DNA from: Colius striatus
Lineage: Eukaryota > Chordata > Aves > Coliiformes > Coliidae
Direction: 5' to 3'
NCBI RefSeq assembly: GCF_028858725.1
Contig: NC_084769.1
Location: forward strand, 4,000,001 to 4,064,000
DNA: 64,000 nt
Shown here piece by piece: positions 1 through 12,071 of this stretch. Each line of letters opens with the position of its first letter. Position 1 is the first letter of the stretch. The translations under genes and the position numbers were made by a program. Below the pieces are notes generated by a model, which ran no database searches, was not told the DNA's origin, and saw only the letters and a list, made by a program, of their open reading frames with translations.

Positions 1-300
1 AAGCCAGAACTGGATACAGGACTCCAGCTGAAGCCTCAGCAGGGCAGAGTAGAGGGGAAGGAGAACCTACCTCAATCTGCTGAGAACGCTTTTCTTGATG
101 CACCTCAGGATGTCATCGGCCTTCTTGACCATGAGGACACATTGCTGGCTCATGGTTAGTTTATGATCGACCAGTACTCCCAGGTCTCTCTCTGCAGAGC
201 TGCTTTCCAGTAGGTCAATCCCCAGCCCATACTGATGCAGGGAGTTGTTCCTCCCAAGGTGCAGGACTTTCCCATGTTGAACCTTAGGAGGTAAGGTAAG
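1..300 (-). mobile_element. CR1 LINE fragment, part of ORF2 C-terminal region, cut by window edge
   Basis: Read on the minus strand, about 280 bases encode typical CR1 ORF2 sequence downstream of the reverse-transcriptase core. The landmarks are VLHLGRNN, a GLGIDLLESSSAERDLGVLVD-like block, MSQQC and KKADDILRCIKKSV. The frame runs on to base 1 with sequence matching the family's [17 protein letters not shown] stretch, so the element's 3' end lies left of the window. The high-coordinate edge near 300 is the element's 5' side. The match fades in the accttacctcctaaggttc region, which fits the 5' truncation usual for CR1. The window edge prevents any judgement on the tail. It is a dead retrotransposon copy, not a host gene. 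The identification rests on remembered family features and is strong; the 300 boundary is good to about 15 bases. Confidence 0.9.
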
Positions 301-3300
301 GAACATCACCAGCCACATACTGAATGAAACAATCTCAGTCTAAAGAGGCTCAGGGTCTTTCTGGAAGTATCAAGACACCCCCACAAGCACTGAGCTAGCA
401 GCATGCAATGAGCATGACTTGCTTGGCCTCTACATCACCATTCAAAATGTTTCTACAGGTAAAGTCAAATCACATCAATCATCTGCCTGTGCTGCTGCAG
501 CTTTCAGCAGCCACAGTGACAAACCTTCCTGTGATGGCTTCTTTTATCAGCCCTGAGTGACAACACACCTCCAGGTGTGCCAGCTTCATCAAGAGCACAT
601 ATGCTGCTCGTTAGAATTAAGCAAGTCACATGTAGGCACTTATGGGTATAGATTTCTCCTGGGTAACCTGTGTCATCTAAAGATAGCTGGCTACACAACC
701 TCCTATTTTTAAGCCGAGTGGGACACCTCTAAATTAAGGCCTGAGTAAAACAAAATTGCAGGAGAGCTCCAGAACACTAGTGAAAAATCCTGTGTGACTT
801 CAGTATATGTTATTAACTTTTTCCACTCTTTCTGCAGAAGTTGTTTCTGTCAATATTTTACTTTAACGGTGCTGAACGGGAGGAAGGAGCAGGGTCCAAG
901 CAGATGGCTGTCAGCAAACTGATGACGGCAGTTGAGAATTAGTGTCCAAATACAGTATTTAAAACTTGCTACAGTACATAGTTTCCTGCATATGTATGCC
1001 AAAATAAATCTGGTTTGGAGAACCTTTCAGGATCTTTGTTTTATTTTTATTTGGAGCTTATTCTATTAACTAAACAGGCAGTGTACCTTAGCTCAGCAGT
1101 AGGGTGGTACTTACTTAACAGTAAGTACCAAACTAGATGAACCAGAAAGACCTTTACAACCTTTACTCGCTGCAGCTATTGACTTCCTGAGCCTTGCTAA
1201 GTAAGAGGATGGATGATAACTTAGAAATAACCTTAAGTTGTATCCATTTTTCCCCTACTTGGTCCCTATTCACACACACTGCAAAAAACCCACCTTCTCA
1301 TGGAAGCTGGAGCTTTTTTCTTTTCCTCGCTGCATAGTTTTCCCAAAAAGAGTTGGTAAGGGATTGGCACCATCACACAGGGAACAGCTGATGTCACACT
1401 TCCAGGGTATCAAGCAGAAAAAAGTTCAGGTACCTGAACTAGATACATTTTTATCAGATGACAATGACAGCAGGTAGAGGCTATTTCATTACTCATCTTT
1501 TGGTCTAAGTGTGACTAATATGTTGGTTTAGATACCTGGCTGCAGTGGGGTCAAGGCAGGGTCAGGCTGTCTCTTCTGCAGTGAATTAGAGGCTTACATT
1601 CATTATCTTCCAATACCTCATTAAAACAGCTTTAATGTGGTGAACATTTGATGGTAGACAAAAGCTTTAATCTTGTGAATATCAAACACACCTGTGTTAT
1701 ATTTCCTCTTGCGAGCAGTTAGCAGAAACAGGTTAACAAGCTATTTTAACTCCTTAATCTGCTGAATTTGTGTGGAGACCAGACTTTCACCAGTCACCTG
1801 AGTTTGAACTCGAAAAAAAACCCTACACACACCTCTAATTTATCAAGCTCTTTTTTCAAACTCTGACTGCTCTAGACACTTTTAATCATCTGTTTAATTT
1901 TGCACCTTTTTTTTAATCCTGATATATTATATGCAGGTTATACTTAAGGCCCAGATTTGCCCTATTTTTCTTCCTCATGTGACCTAGATTCAAATTTACA
2001 CACTGTGAAATAGCTAATAAATCCCCATTAAGGTTGTAAAAGGTGAAGGTTCAACCAATGTGCAAGTCATCAAGTTCTAATGTAAAACTGAATGAGCCTT
2101 GATATTAGCGGCAGTCTCAAAAAGTGAGGCTGAAAGGCTCTACAGGTTCCCAGCTTTTTTTTTATGACAGGCTATGCTTAAAGCACCTAATCTGAGACAA
2201 CACCATTAAGCCTGTACAACAGTGACAACAACAGACTTTAAGAACAGTAAGAAAATAATACATTGTCTTCTGCAAAAATGAGATGGCAGTGTTTTTTTTC
2301 CCTTTGCACCCAGAAGCCTGCTACCACGACATGTTTTATGCTCCACATGTTCTGTATGTTTTACTGCAAGTAAATACATTTCAATAAATATCTCCCAATA
2401 AAGATTACAGCCTCTAAATACAAATATCCATGCAAACTCCTTGTAAAACACATTTCTTTTTTGTGTGTCTGTCTCTGTCAGCCTTGCCCTCCTCAAATGA
2501 GTGTTGGGTTGTTTTTTTTTTTTGCTGTGCAAAAGTCAGTCCAGCTTGAGAGTGCTGCTTTTTGCCTTTTTTTTTCACTAGCCATAGAAAGTATTACAAT
2601 GATTTACAGAGACACGCCAAAAGTAAATTATGTTGTAAACGCCTGTCCCTTGGGTCGACAAAGAATCACAGGGAAAAAATGCAAAAAGTTTGAAATTCCC
2701 AACAGCAAAGGTTGACAGGAAAATATGGTGTTGTTTTTCTATGAGTAAAAGTAACTTTTATGTTGTGTTTTCCCATGAGAAATTATAAACTTTCAAAGGA
2801 ATTTTAGTCTCTTGTATGCACACATAAGAGCAATTTATCTGGTACTGCCCCAGTGAAAACACTGTTAAGACTTTAAAGCTGTTAGAACTATGGCTGAACT
2901 TCATCTAGGCTGCTACTACTTATTTGTTCTTGCTGCCTCTTCTTGTCAAAACATTTACTCAGACTTCGAAGAGTTGCAAGTTGGCAACGTGTTAATAATA
3001 TTAGAATGCATTTGTGTCGGCCATGTGGCTGCAATATTTGAGTAAATTCATCACTTATTTAATGAATAATGAATTCACAAGAGTAGCTATGGAGACGTGG
3101 AACCATATGTAGTAAATTAAATGGGAACTTGTCAACGTACAGTAACAGTGAGTGTCACCAAAGTAGTTGTGTCTGTTTTATAGCAGTCATGATGCACTTA
3201 CGTTGAGGCTGGTGCATCTGTATTTCTAACTAGGTATAGTACAGCCACATTTTTTCACACCTAAGTTGTAGCAGTGATTTCTAACAAGTGTGGTAATTAA

Positions 3301-3599
3301 GAGAGAACTTACATGAATTTCTCAGGTATAGACAGCAAAGGTGGAGGGATCTCAAGGCTTTCAGCCTGTAAACCTCTAAAAACATTTTGAAGAGAGATAC
3401 AGAACTGCAGGGTCTTATTTGGTGGGAAAAAAATGTCACCAAAGGAGGATGGTGATAGCTCATTTCTCAGCTGTTCTAAGCTATAATGGAAATTCCAGAC
3501 ATCAAGGATGTCTTCCAAGGTGATTAACAGTGAAAATCAGGCCTAAAGAATAATACAGAACAGGCAAGAAGCTCATTAACAGGTAATTCTGAAAAGAGA
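301..3599. other. Non-coding stretch, no gene recognised
   Basis: This is unique-looking A+T-rich sequence with stops in all frames every few dozen codons. The longest open frames (under 110 codons, for example 2206-2532 on the minus strand) show no known domain and contain homopolymer-coded lysine or phenylalanine runs. Several T runs occur (1908-1914, 2155-2164, 2512-2523). A perfect hairpin at 1105-1130 is listed separately. I see no repeat family. Confidence 0.6.
1105..1130. repeat. Perfect 10-bp inverted repeat (hairpin)
   Basis: The arm tggtacttac at 1105-1114 and its exact reverse complement gtaagtacca at 1121-1130 are separated by the six bases ttaaca. The right arm also looks like a splice donor (gtaagt), but nothing nearby supports an exon. 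No function is known; ten perfect base pairs with a small loop is simply a striking local structure. Confidence 0.8.
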
Positions 3600-4093
3600 G
3601 CAGTATATTTTGGGCCACTCACTACAAGAAAGACACTGAGGTGCTGGAGCATGCCCAGAGAAGGGCAATAAAAGGGGGAAGGGTCGACAGAATGAAGTCT
3701 GATGAGGATCAGCTGAGGGAGCAGGGGATGTTCAGTCTGGAGAGGAGGAGGCTGAGGTGAGACAGGATCACTCCTTGACACAAGGTTGTAGTGAGGTGGG
3801 AGTCGATCTCTTCTCCCAAGTAAAGAATGACAGGACAAGAAAAAAATGACGTCAAATTGCACCAGGGGAGGTTTAGATTGGAGCTGAGGAAGAATTTTTC
3901 ACTGAGAGGATTGTCAGACACTATCTCAGGTTGACCAGGGAGATGGTGGAGTCCCCATCCCTGGAGATATTAAAAACCCATATAGCTGAGGTGCTGAGGG
4001 CCATGGGTTAGTGGTGGGCTTGGCAGGGTGATATTAGTGATTCTACTTGATGACCTTAAATGTCTTTTCCAACCAAAACGATTCTATGATTCT
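3600..4093 (+). mobile_element. CR1 LINE 3' fragment with intact tail
   Basis: The copy begins in the ORF2 carboxy-terminal region (ttttgggccactcactacaa, ctacaagaaagacactgagg, gtgctggag). It passes through the block equivalent to 'rrlr' (gaggaggctgagg) and the 3' part with caccaggggaggtttagatt and tccctggagatatt. It ends with tgatgaccttaaatgtcttttccaac and the tail acgattctatgattct at about 4093. Frame breaks and a stop within the coding part show that it is dead. The tail type (gtggtgggcttggcag, then cttaaatgtcttttcc) is the same as in the copy at 27737-28413 and differs from the copies at 17445 and 43625. The 5' truncation is near 3600. Confidence 0.93.
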
Positions 4094-7000
4094 CTTAAGT
4101 TAGAAAATGATGTCCCTCTTTCTGTCTGTCTTCAGATCCACAAGTAGTCTTTTGGACATCATATCAGGACTCACTATAAAGAGTCGTCATGGAAGCACCA
4201 TTTACAGTGATCCAGTAGTTAGAAAAACATCTAAAAGGCTGTGGCTGAAGTCCATGGGGACACCTTACTCCCTTTCCACAAGCAGGAAGCCCTAATTCCC
4301 CAAGCTGTGCCTCAGGGTAGTCTGACACAGGTTCTCCTACTTAAAGCTGCATCACATTCACAGGGGTATAATTTCCAATTAATGTTTTCAAGGATTAAAA
4401 AAGGCTGAGCTTCAAGAAGAGAGAAATGAGCCACAGGGTACCTTCTCAGGAATTATCTTAGGAAAAGAGAGACTTAAATTCATGTCAGTGATAACAAACA
4501 GGTAGGTAAGGAAGGATTTCAGTATTGGTAGTCTTCAGCATCTGTCTCTGATTTTATATTATCCAGAGTTTTCAGATAGACTGTGTTCATATACTTCACT
4601 GGAAAAATGGTGTAAGAACCTTAATGAGACTCTGATTAGCCCAGTGTGGCTGTGGAAGTGCATAACATTAACAAGCGTGTGATATTTGATTATGCACGTG
4701 ATTAAAGAATGTTAATCTACCTGAAAAACATCTACAGTGCAATTCCAGTGGCTAAAGAAGTTGGGATCTTTTAGTGAAAGCTTCAACTGATCAAGGGACT
4801 TGATGCTTTGTGCTTAGATGCTGCGTGTAAATGGAGACAATCCTGTCATTGTTTTAGCGGAAGGTCCTTTCTGTGTACAAGTAAGCACAGCTTCACTGCA
4901 GCCAGTAACAATAAGTAACATCACATGCAACAAAAACAGTGTGCTCTTGATAGTCAAAAGGCAGAAAAGGAGAAAATCTTCAGAAAAAAAGAGAGCATAG
5001 ATCACAAAGATTACAGCCATCGCTATTTTAAATATGTTAAAGGACCACATCCAGAAAACACCTGGCTTCTTGTAATGGTTTCTGCTTAGGACATCACCTG
5101 AGGGTTCAGAAATATTAAATATAAACCTACAGTATTTCAGGTCAGAGACAGTTCCAATCACTCTTTTAGGCAGAAGACTCATCTTTCCAGCAAGTTTACC
5201 TTGAAGAACTCACTTTTATCACTGAGCTAAATGACAGACTCCGATCTTGATTATAGTATCAGCTCACTACTTCTCTACATGGTATAACCCATGGAGCCCA
5301 TCTTCCTAAACACACATCAGTCAACTGACTTGCTTTGCAAATTGAACTCCTGGGATCTTCCTAAGGATCACTGCAATGTAATTTCAGATATCCATGTGAC
5401 ACCTACAGAACTTTCCCTTTGTTTTTTTCAGCTGTTGAGTTGCATCGTATCTCGTCACGTCACGTCACATTGAATAGCATTGCTGCCTTCAGAAATGATG
5501 GGATAGAGCATGACTTAATGTGTTTGGAATGATGTGACACAATGTGTCATATGTCATAAAATCATTGTCAGCCATCAAAAAAAAAAATGACAGATCAAAT
5601 TCAAACAAAGCTTACCATATACTTTCAGTGGCTACTCAATCAACTAAAAACAAACATTCGAAACTGTGAACCAAATGTGTGGGAGTGTGACTCATTTTTG
5701 GTCAGTCCTTACACGCCTACTCTTGGTGTTTTACATTTCTTCCACGTTTCTTCACACTGCATGATCTATTTGATGGGGAAGAAACTTGCTCAGTTCATTT
5801 ATATTATTCAGTCTGCACATTTGTCAGACCATTACTTCTAAACATGTTCTTCTAAGGCCTTTTCATGAATTGTCTCCATTTACCTTCTCATTCTGGATGC
5901 ATTTGAGTTATTATCATGTTAGGAAATTAATAACGTACAAAAAAAGGATTGAATTTGTCCTCTTGCAATGCTGTACAAGCCAAACTAACAAGAACAAGCA
6001 AATAATCTCCTGTAGTTCTATATCTGAAGAAAATGCCTTTAACATACATCATACAGTTTTACTTCACATATCTGCTCAATCAACATTTCTAATAAGGAAA
6101 GTAAAACAAGAGAGAGAAAATAATTCCAACTTTCATCTTGTAAATGAATTGCTGCATCTTCTGACTAAACCAACATCAGTGTGGGAATAAGCCCAAACAG
6201 CTTTTCAAGACTGGAGTTGGGACAACTGGCAGTATTCAGTAAGTGGTACCAAAGCATTACCATGGCTTCATCTGTAGAGTCAAAGATGGAAGCCCTTTCC
6301 AAAGGGGAAAGGCAGCATCGTTCAGTGAAGGGATATGAAAGATGATGTGGGTGCAATCCATCGTTGTGATTTCATAAGGGAACCCTGAAATGTCATAAAA
6401 TCCCACTCTGATCTGTTGTCACTACTGTTAGTTGTATGGAAAATTAACACATTTAATTAACTGCCTGACCAAAGCAGCTGTTACCTTATCTAAAACCTTG
6501 AACACGGGTGCCCAGCATATCCCACTAGGTGTTAGAACGTGCCAGTGGCATGAGATTGATGATAGTTTTATACCAAATGGCACAGCATGACTCCTCTTAC
6601 AACACGCTCAAGTCAAGATCTTCCTTAAATTCTTCATGGGGCATAATGATGCTCCAACCCAAATTGCTTCATAATCTTCTCATTCAGGACGGCCAAAAAG
6701 ATACACCACACACAGCAAAACATGTTCTAGCCAAACCAACTCCTTCCTCTTCTGTCTGAAAGTGTTCCTGCTGCCTAGACCGTGGATATGTTTGGCATGT
6801 GATTTCCATCGGAATACCACAAGTACTATTTTATTTATACTCCATTTCTATCATTTATGGCAGACAGTTACTTGCTTTAAATTTTTAACAAATATCTTGG
6901 CTGCAGAATTTCAAATTAAAAGTGAATTATCCAAGTCAGAGGTAACTTGGAGTTCAGTTATTTTCCCCAAAGTTTGTTTCTGGTGTTGTTGGTAGTGCTC

Positions 7001-7487
7001 ATCCTGTGCAGGCAACTTTGCATGCAAGCAAACATCCATAGGTAGATGTAGTTTTATGATGCTTGGAAGTACTTTTCTCCTATAAATCTGTGTGTATATA
7101 GGTTCCTATATTTATACATTTAAAAGCTAAACCTTTTCTAAACAGTTACACATCATTCCATGATTGAGGACCATATCTTATACATCACTGAACATTTTCT
7201 CAACACATTTCAACACTTTGAGTACAGCAACCTCTAGATATGGACAATTTTATCTCTTGGTATTTTTACTACTAATTATCTTTCCACTCCTCTTTTTTTT
7301 TTTTGCTGTGATAGCCACAAATGTGTTGCATCTAGAGAGAGTGCATACACAAAAGAAGATAGTTTCTCAGCACAGCCCCGTTGATTTCAGCAGAAATATT
7401 CAGGCTTAATGTGTGGCCATTAAATAATGTCTAACTTGCATACAATGTTTTCTTCCACAGGTTTCAAATCATTGTGAGAGAAATAGA
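4094..7487. other. Non-coding stretch, no gene recognised
   Basis: A+T-rich sequence. Open frames up to 134 codons (5786-6190 plus strand; 4814-5182 minus strand) have no recognisable domain and no good coding character. A short tandem of CGTCA units at 5453-5467 is listed separately. No repeat family is recognised. Confidence 0.55.
5453..5467. repeat. Three tandem CGTCA units
   Basis: The pentamer CGTCA occurs three times head to tail. Its complement TGACG is the half-site of CRE/ATF-type bZIP binding sites, so three contiguous half-sites could bind such factors; that is inference only. CpG is otherwise rare here, which makes three CpGs in 15 bases stand out. It may equally be a small random tandem duplication. 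Confidence 0.6.
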
Positions 7488-7612
7488 CCCCCAATCCTGC
7501 AAACACTTACATGTGTGTAACTACACATATGGGAATAATCCCATTAAATCGATGGGATTGCTCCTGTGCATAAAGTTAAGCATGTGTGTAAGTGTTTGCT
7601 GGAGCTGGGCCT
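7488..7612. repeat. Imperfect foldback (inverted-repeat) element of about 125 bp
   Basis: The two halves are near-complementary. gcaaacacttaca at 7499-7511 pairs exactly with tgtaagtgtttgc at 7587-7599. aatcccat at 7537-7544 pairs exactly with atgggatt at 7552-7559 around a 7-base centre. The segments between also match with some mismatches. Overall the arms agree at roughly three positions in four by eye. From memory, similar palindromic sequences are dispersed in bird, turtle and crocodile genomes, so this is probably an old non-autonomous foldback repeat. I cannot name its family. If transcribed, either strand could fold into a long hairpin. Confidence 0.75.
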
Positions 7613-10488
7613 GAGGGAGAAGACAGGATTTTTGAAGCTTGTACAGCAGGTGTGAATGCTCCTATGCCAGTTTTGTGGCTTCAAATGCTCCTTTGGATGT
7701 CAAAATATTATTTGTGAAGGAAGAATTGGCCCCCTTTTCCATCAAGTGGGGATACTTTAAGAACCTTTAAACGATCTATTGTCATAGCACAAGAACCATT
7801 GATAAGATGATCTCCATAAACCTGAGCAAGCTAGTTACTGGCATATAAATTACCTGACAGTTTTGATGCTTTCTCTGCCTGCAAAGTCTACTCACATATC
7901 CTTTCAGATTTGCAAATTTATGTAAGCAAATGTGAATCTACAGCTGTAAACTGTGTGTAGTTGTTATTCATCTGTATTTTTCTTGACAATCTCAGGTGGA
8001 AGGATTCCTGAGCTTGATGTTTGAAAATTAACAAAAGCAAATAGACACAGGAATTATGAATTCAGGAGGAAAAAAAAGAGAATCCATATGTACAGGTAAA
8101 CCAATTCAGTTAAGGCAGAAGGGATAAAATTTACCTGTGTAGACAGGAGATGATTGAGACAAAGGTATTTTGGGAAAAGAGAAAAAATATAGACAATACA
8201 GCTGCTCTGCCTAACCTATTATCTGTCCAGGGAACAGATAAAGGCTCTATGAACTTAGTATCAAACGAGGAGAGATCTTCTTGTTTGAAGCTTCTCTTTC
8301 CTGCTACGTGCTCAGTCAATTTCCTCTCACACTAGGCTAGGAGAAGCTTAGAAATGGGAAAGAGAAACCAAGTGTTTTCCAACACACTGGGAGGAAAAAA
8401 AGGGAAAGGGAAAACACCTTGAATTTTTGAAACCAGCAATGATGGGGAAATCCCAGATGACTATTTCCATTGAACTTGTCTGTACCTAATCCTGGATACC
8501 AATTCACTACCTGAATTTAAACACTTCACTTGTTTGGAGGCAGATTTTCACAACCAAGGGAAGATCTACACACATCAATTTCTGGGGTCTCTAACTGGGT
8601 GATACGAAGAGCATTTCTTTTATCCCCTGAAGATCAACAACTGGTAACTGAAACTAGCAAAACTCAACTTATCTGAATGAAACTGACCTTTTATACCACA
8701 TTTCCCCACAGTCTTGTTCTCCAGAGTAGACTCTTGGCCAAAGTCAGTCTTTAAAGTCAATACCAAAATATTAGGGTATGAAATATCACTAAGAATGTAT
8801 ATATGCAGTCATATATACTGATTTATATATGGCATTGGAACTCTGATACCTCATGTTCCTATCAAAGCTATTGGATGTAACGGAGAAAAGCATGTGACAG
8901 CAAAAAAGCAAAGGGACTATAGGAAGCTTGACCCTTATATATACCATAGAAATAAAGCTGGAAAGTTGTGTGTGGTCTTCCTCTGATGCATACTCAAGTT
9001 CTTTTATGGCAAACACCTTTCTTCAAACATCCATTTAACGTGCATCCATCTGTCAAGCAATGTTTTCCACAGCAGTGTTAATGTGCATGTGCCCCCTTCC
9101 ACTTTGGTAGTTCACACCTTTAACTAGGGCTAGAGCCAGAGTGCAATAAACAGGCTTCCACAATTTTGAGTATAAAAGGCTCAAAATGTGAGAGACACTT
9201 CATCAAAAAAACAAAAGGCCAAGTCAGAGCAATACATAGGTTTGAAAGACACATGGAGCAGTGGGCTTAAAAATCTTTCTTGCAAATACCTCTCCTAAAA
9301 AGTAAGAATGATGAATAATAACTCAAAGGAGAGGATGAAAAGTAGAGTCTGACAGGAAGGACACATTCACAGGGTAAAAGAAGCAGCACTTGCCTAGCTC
9401 CCAACCAGGTGCTGTGTCTTTAGCTTGTTTAAAAATTCTTCTGGTTGTATTTAATTAGTTATGAGAAGAGACCCTCAAAGAATGCATCAGTTCAAGCTTT
9501 AAGTTTGCCTACAATACTTCACCTTTGTTTACAAAAAAAGGATCAGTGAGACATGCAAACTTGGAAAAATATGGTATGAAAGTTACTGCCTTAGTGAAAT
9601 ATTAAAAATGCATCAGGAATACTGTTCTGGCATTAAAAATAAACAATAACTTTTCTTCCTAGTTACGGTTCACTTCAATTCTTTAAAAATTAATTATTAT
9701 CACTTTAAATATTTGATTAAATTAGGTTTGGGTGGGTTCTCCCTATCCACAAAATACCCATTGTTGTGTATAAATTTGCTTTCTTCAGTTTCTGACATGT
9801 ACAGGCATGTTACACGGTGTTTTGATTATTAGGAAGCTAAATCCAACGACTCTGTTTTGGCAGTTTGCAAAAGATATACTGCTGAATCCTGTGACTTTGA
9901 ATGAAATCACAGTATTATGCTAGAAATCTCTCACAAAAGGAGAAAAATAAAGCAGCAAAATTACCTTATATGATATCTGGGACTTTCACATCACATCTTA
10001 TCGTGTTGCTATATCTCACACTCTAGCAAGGCCACATCATTTTTAATAATGGTTAATTAGGTTTTGGGGATAATAGCTTAGAAACCATAAGAAATCGCCA
10101 GACATAGAAAGTCTATTCTGCTCTCAATGCTTGAGGATTTAAGAGTATAACTACTTAGATAGTAAGAGGAGAATAAACCCTGTAGTATGTCCTAAGAGAG
10201 GTAAGACAATTATTTCTCAAGTATTATGATAAAGGTAAATTAGCATGTCCAACCAGATAAATAAGAAATGTTGCTGTGTGAGTGCAGAGGCTGACACAGT
10301 TATAACACATTACTTTAAATGAAACACATCTATTATAAAGGTTAATAATAATTATTACAGCAATAATAATAATAACAACGTTTTTCCTGGCTTTCTTTTC
10401 TGCCCATATTTACATAGAGAATTGGGGTTGCTGGAATGCCAGCTTGGTACTTTGTTTTCCTGTGGGACTAAACAACTGAATAATAGCA
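7613..10488. other. Non-coding stretch, no gene recognised
   Basis: A+T-rich unique sequence with no frame over about 75 codons. A short imperfect AAT-type run (aataataat units with interruptions) lies at 10342-10377. No transposon family is recognised. Confidence 0.6.
10342..10377. repeat. Short imperfect (AAT)n microsatellite
   Basis: Repeated aat/att trinucleotides with interruptions (ttaataataattatta, then caataataataataac). It is short and impure. Confidence 0.6.
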
Positions 10489-10633
10489 AAATATTAACAC
10501 TTACAAATATCTAAATGATGGGTGTCAGGAGGCTGGGACATCCCTTTTTCCTATGGTATCTACCAACAGGACAAGGGGTAATGGGATGAAGCTTGAACAC
10601 AAAAAGTTCCACCTACATATAAGAAAAAACTAT
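10489..10633 (+). mobile_element. CR1 LINE fragment lacking its 3' end
   Basis: Matches the late ORF2 part of CR1: acaaatatctaaatgatgg, gtgtcaggaggctggg, aacaggacaaggggtaatgg, gatgaagcttgaacacaaaa and aagaaaaaactat. The copies at 17445-18021 and 43625-43891 contain the same blocks. Here the match stops at aaaaaactat (10633), where the other copies continue into ttcagtgtgaggga or ttcactgtgaggtg and then the tail. CR1 normally loses its 5' end and keeps the 3' end, so a later deletion or rearrangement removed the tail. Confidence 0.85.
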
Positions 10634-11049
10634 GGCCTCTGTACTAGTATTGATAGTAGGAAAACAGAGAAGGGAAAGGTTTGTTTTGGCACTGGGAATG
10701 AGGACACATACCACCTAGAAGGAAAGTTGAGAGTTGCAGTTCAATCTGCATAGATCAGCAAGGAGTCACCAGGAGTTTTGGTCAATAGAGACCAGAACCA
10801 GATTTAAACATACCATATAGGACATCTATGCTGCATTTTATACACCACAGTCACCTGAATGACTTATCAAACTTGATTATTTAATTAGTGGTATGTCTTT
10901 GTCAAGAAAAAATAGACCTAGGCTTTGCTCTGGAACAGCTGAGAAAATATAAGTTGGGTTTTCTTTGAAAGATCAGATGACATGGCACTTGATATCAAAT
11001 ATTCTGAGGGTCACAGTGGGCTGACCATTTAATTCTCTGTCTAGAGAGA
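10634..11049. other. Spacer between two CR1 copies
   Basis: No recognisable gene or repeat. It begins where the 10489 CR1 copy breaks off and ends where the longer CR1 copy begins. Confidence 0.5.
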
Positions 11050-12071
11050 ACCAAACAAGAGCATAAGAATGTCATCGGAGGATGTAAGGAGGCAACTAGG
11101 AAAGCTAAAGCCTCATTGGAGTTATACCTTGCAAGGGGGATCAAGGACAAGAAGAGCTTGTTCAAACACAGTGCAGATAACAGTAATACTAGAGGAACGG
11201 TAGGCCTCTGTTGAATGAGGAAAATGCCCTGGTGACAGAGGACACGGAGAAAGCAAAGTTATCAAATGCCTTCTTTGCCTCTGTTTATACTACTGTAGAC
11301 TGTCCTCAAGAGCCCCAGACTCCATAGCAAGTCAGGTTAAAGGAGGAGTTTTGTTTGGTCTATGAGGACTGGGTTAAGGATCAGTTGAGCAGTCTGGATG
11401 TACATAAATCCATGGACCCCAGAACCTGGGTAACTACAGAGCAGTGAGCCTCACCTCCGTCCCTGGAAAGGTGATGGAACAACTCATTCTGTGTGCTGTC
11501 TCCAGGCATTTAAAGGACAAGAGGGTCATTAGGAGCAGTGAATATGGCTTTACCAAGGGGAAGTCGTGTTTGACCAACCTGAGAGCCTTTTATGAAGATG
11601 TAACCAGGTGGTAGTGTAATGGATGTGGTTTATCTGGATTTCAGTAAAGCATTTGACACTCTTATGGTAAAACTGAGAAGGCATGTACTGGATGATCAGG
11701 TAGTGAGGTGAACTGTGAACTGGTTGAGGAGAAGAAGGCAGAGAGTGGTGATCAATGGGACAGGGTCTAGTTGGAGACCTGTATCTAGTGGAGTCCCTCA
11801 GGCTGTTTTCAGTGATGGCCAATGATAGGACAAGAGGCAACAAGTATAAGCTGGAACAGAAGAGATTCCAAAGAAACAAAAGGACAAACTTCTTCCCTGT
11901 TGAAGTGAGAGAGCACTGGCAGGGGCTGCCCAGATGGGGTGTGGAATCTCCTTCTCTGGAGACATTCAAAACCTACCTGGCTGAGTTCCTGTGTGACCTA
12001 TTCTAGGTGGTCCTGCTCTGGATTGGACTGGATGATCGAAGTCCCTTCTGGCCCTTGAGATTCTGTGATTT
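11050..12071 (+). mobile_element. CR1 LINE, reverse-transcriptase region fused to 3' end by internal deletion
   Basis: The longest CR1 copy here. About 11050-11340 matches the region before the reverse transcriptase (aaagctaaagcctcattgg; ctggtgacagaggacac; ttctttgcctctgttta). About 11425-11600 reads [19 protein letters not shown], then a [16 protein letters not shown] block. At 11616-11660 it encodes VVYLDFSKAFDT, reverse-transcriptase motif A with its catalytic Asp. At 11787-11801 it reads SGVPQ. It then jumps straight to the ORF2 carboxy-terminal end (caatgataggacaagaggca; gagcactggcaggggctgcc). Motif C (YxDD) and everything around it are missing. Stops and frame changes also occur. The tail (ctggatgatcgaagtccctt, then gagattctgtgatt) is of the same type as the 53674 minus-strand copy. 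Confidence 0.92.

Noticed and set aside
5786..6190. 134-codon open frame
   Set aside because: No recognisable domain, no upstream promoter or splice support, and composition like the surrounding A+T-rich DNA.
11755..12006. 83-codon open frame across the CR1 deletion junction
   Set aside because: It starts out of the reverse-transcriptase frame and enters the CR1 carboxy-terminal frame only because of the deletion. It is not a fusion gene.
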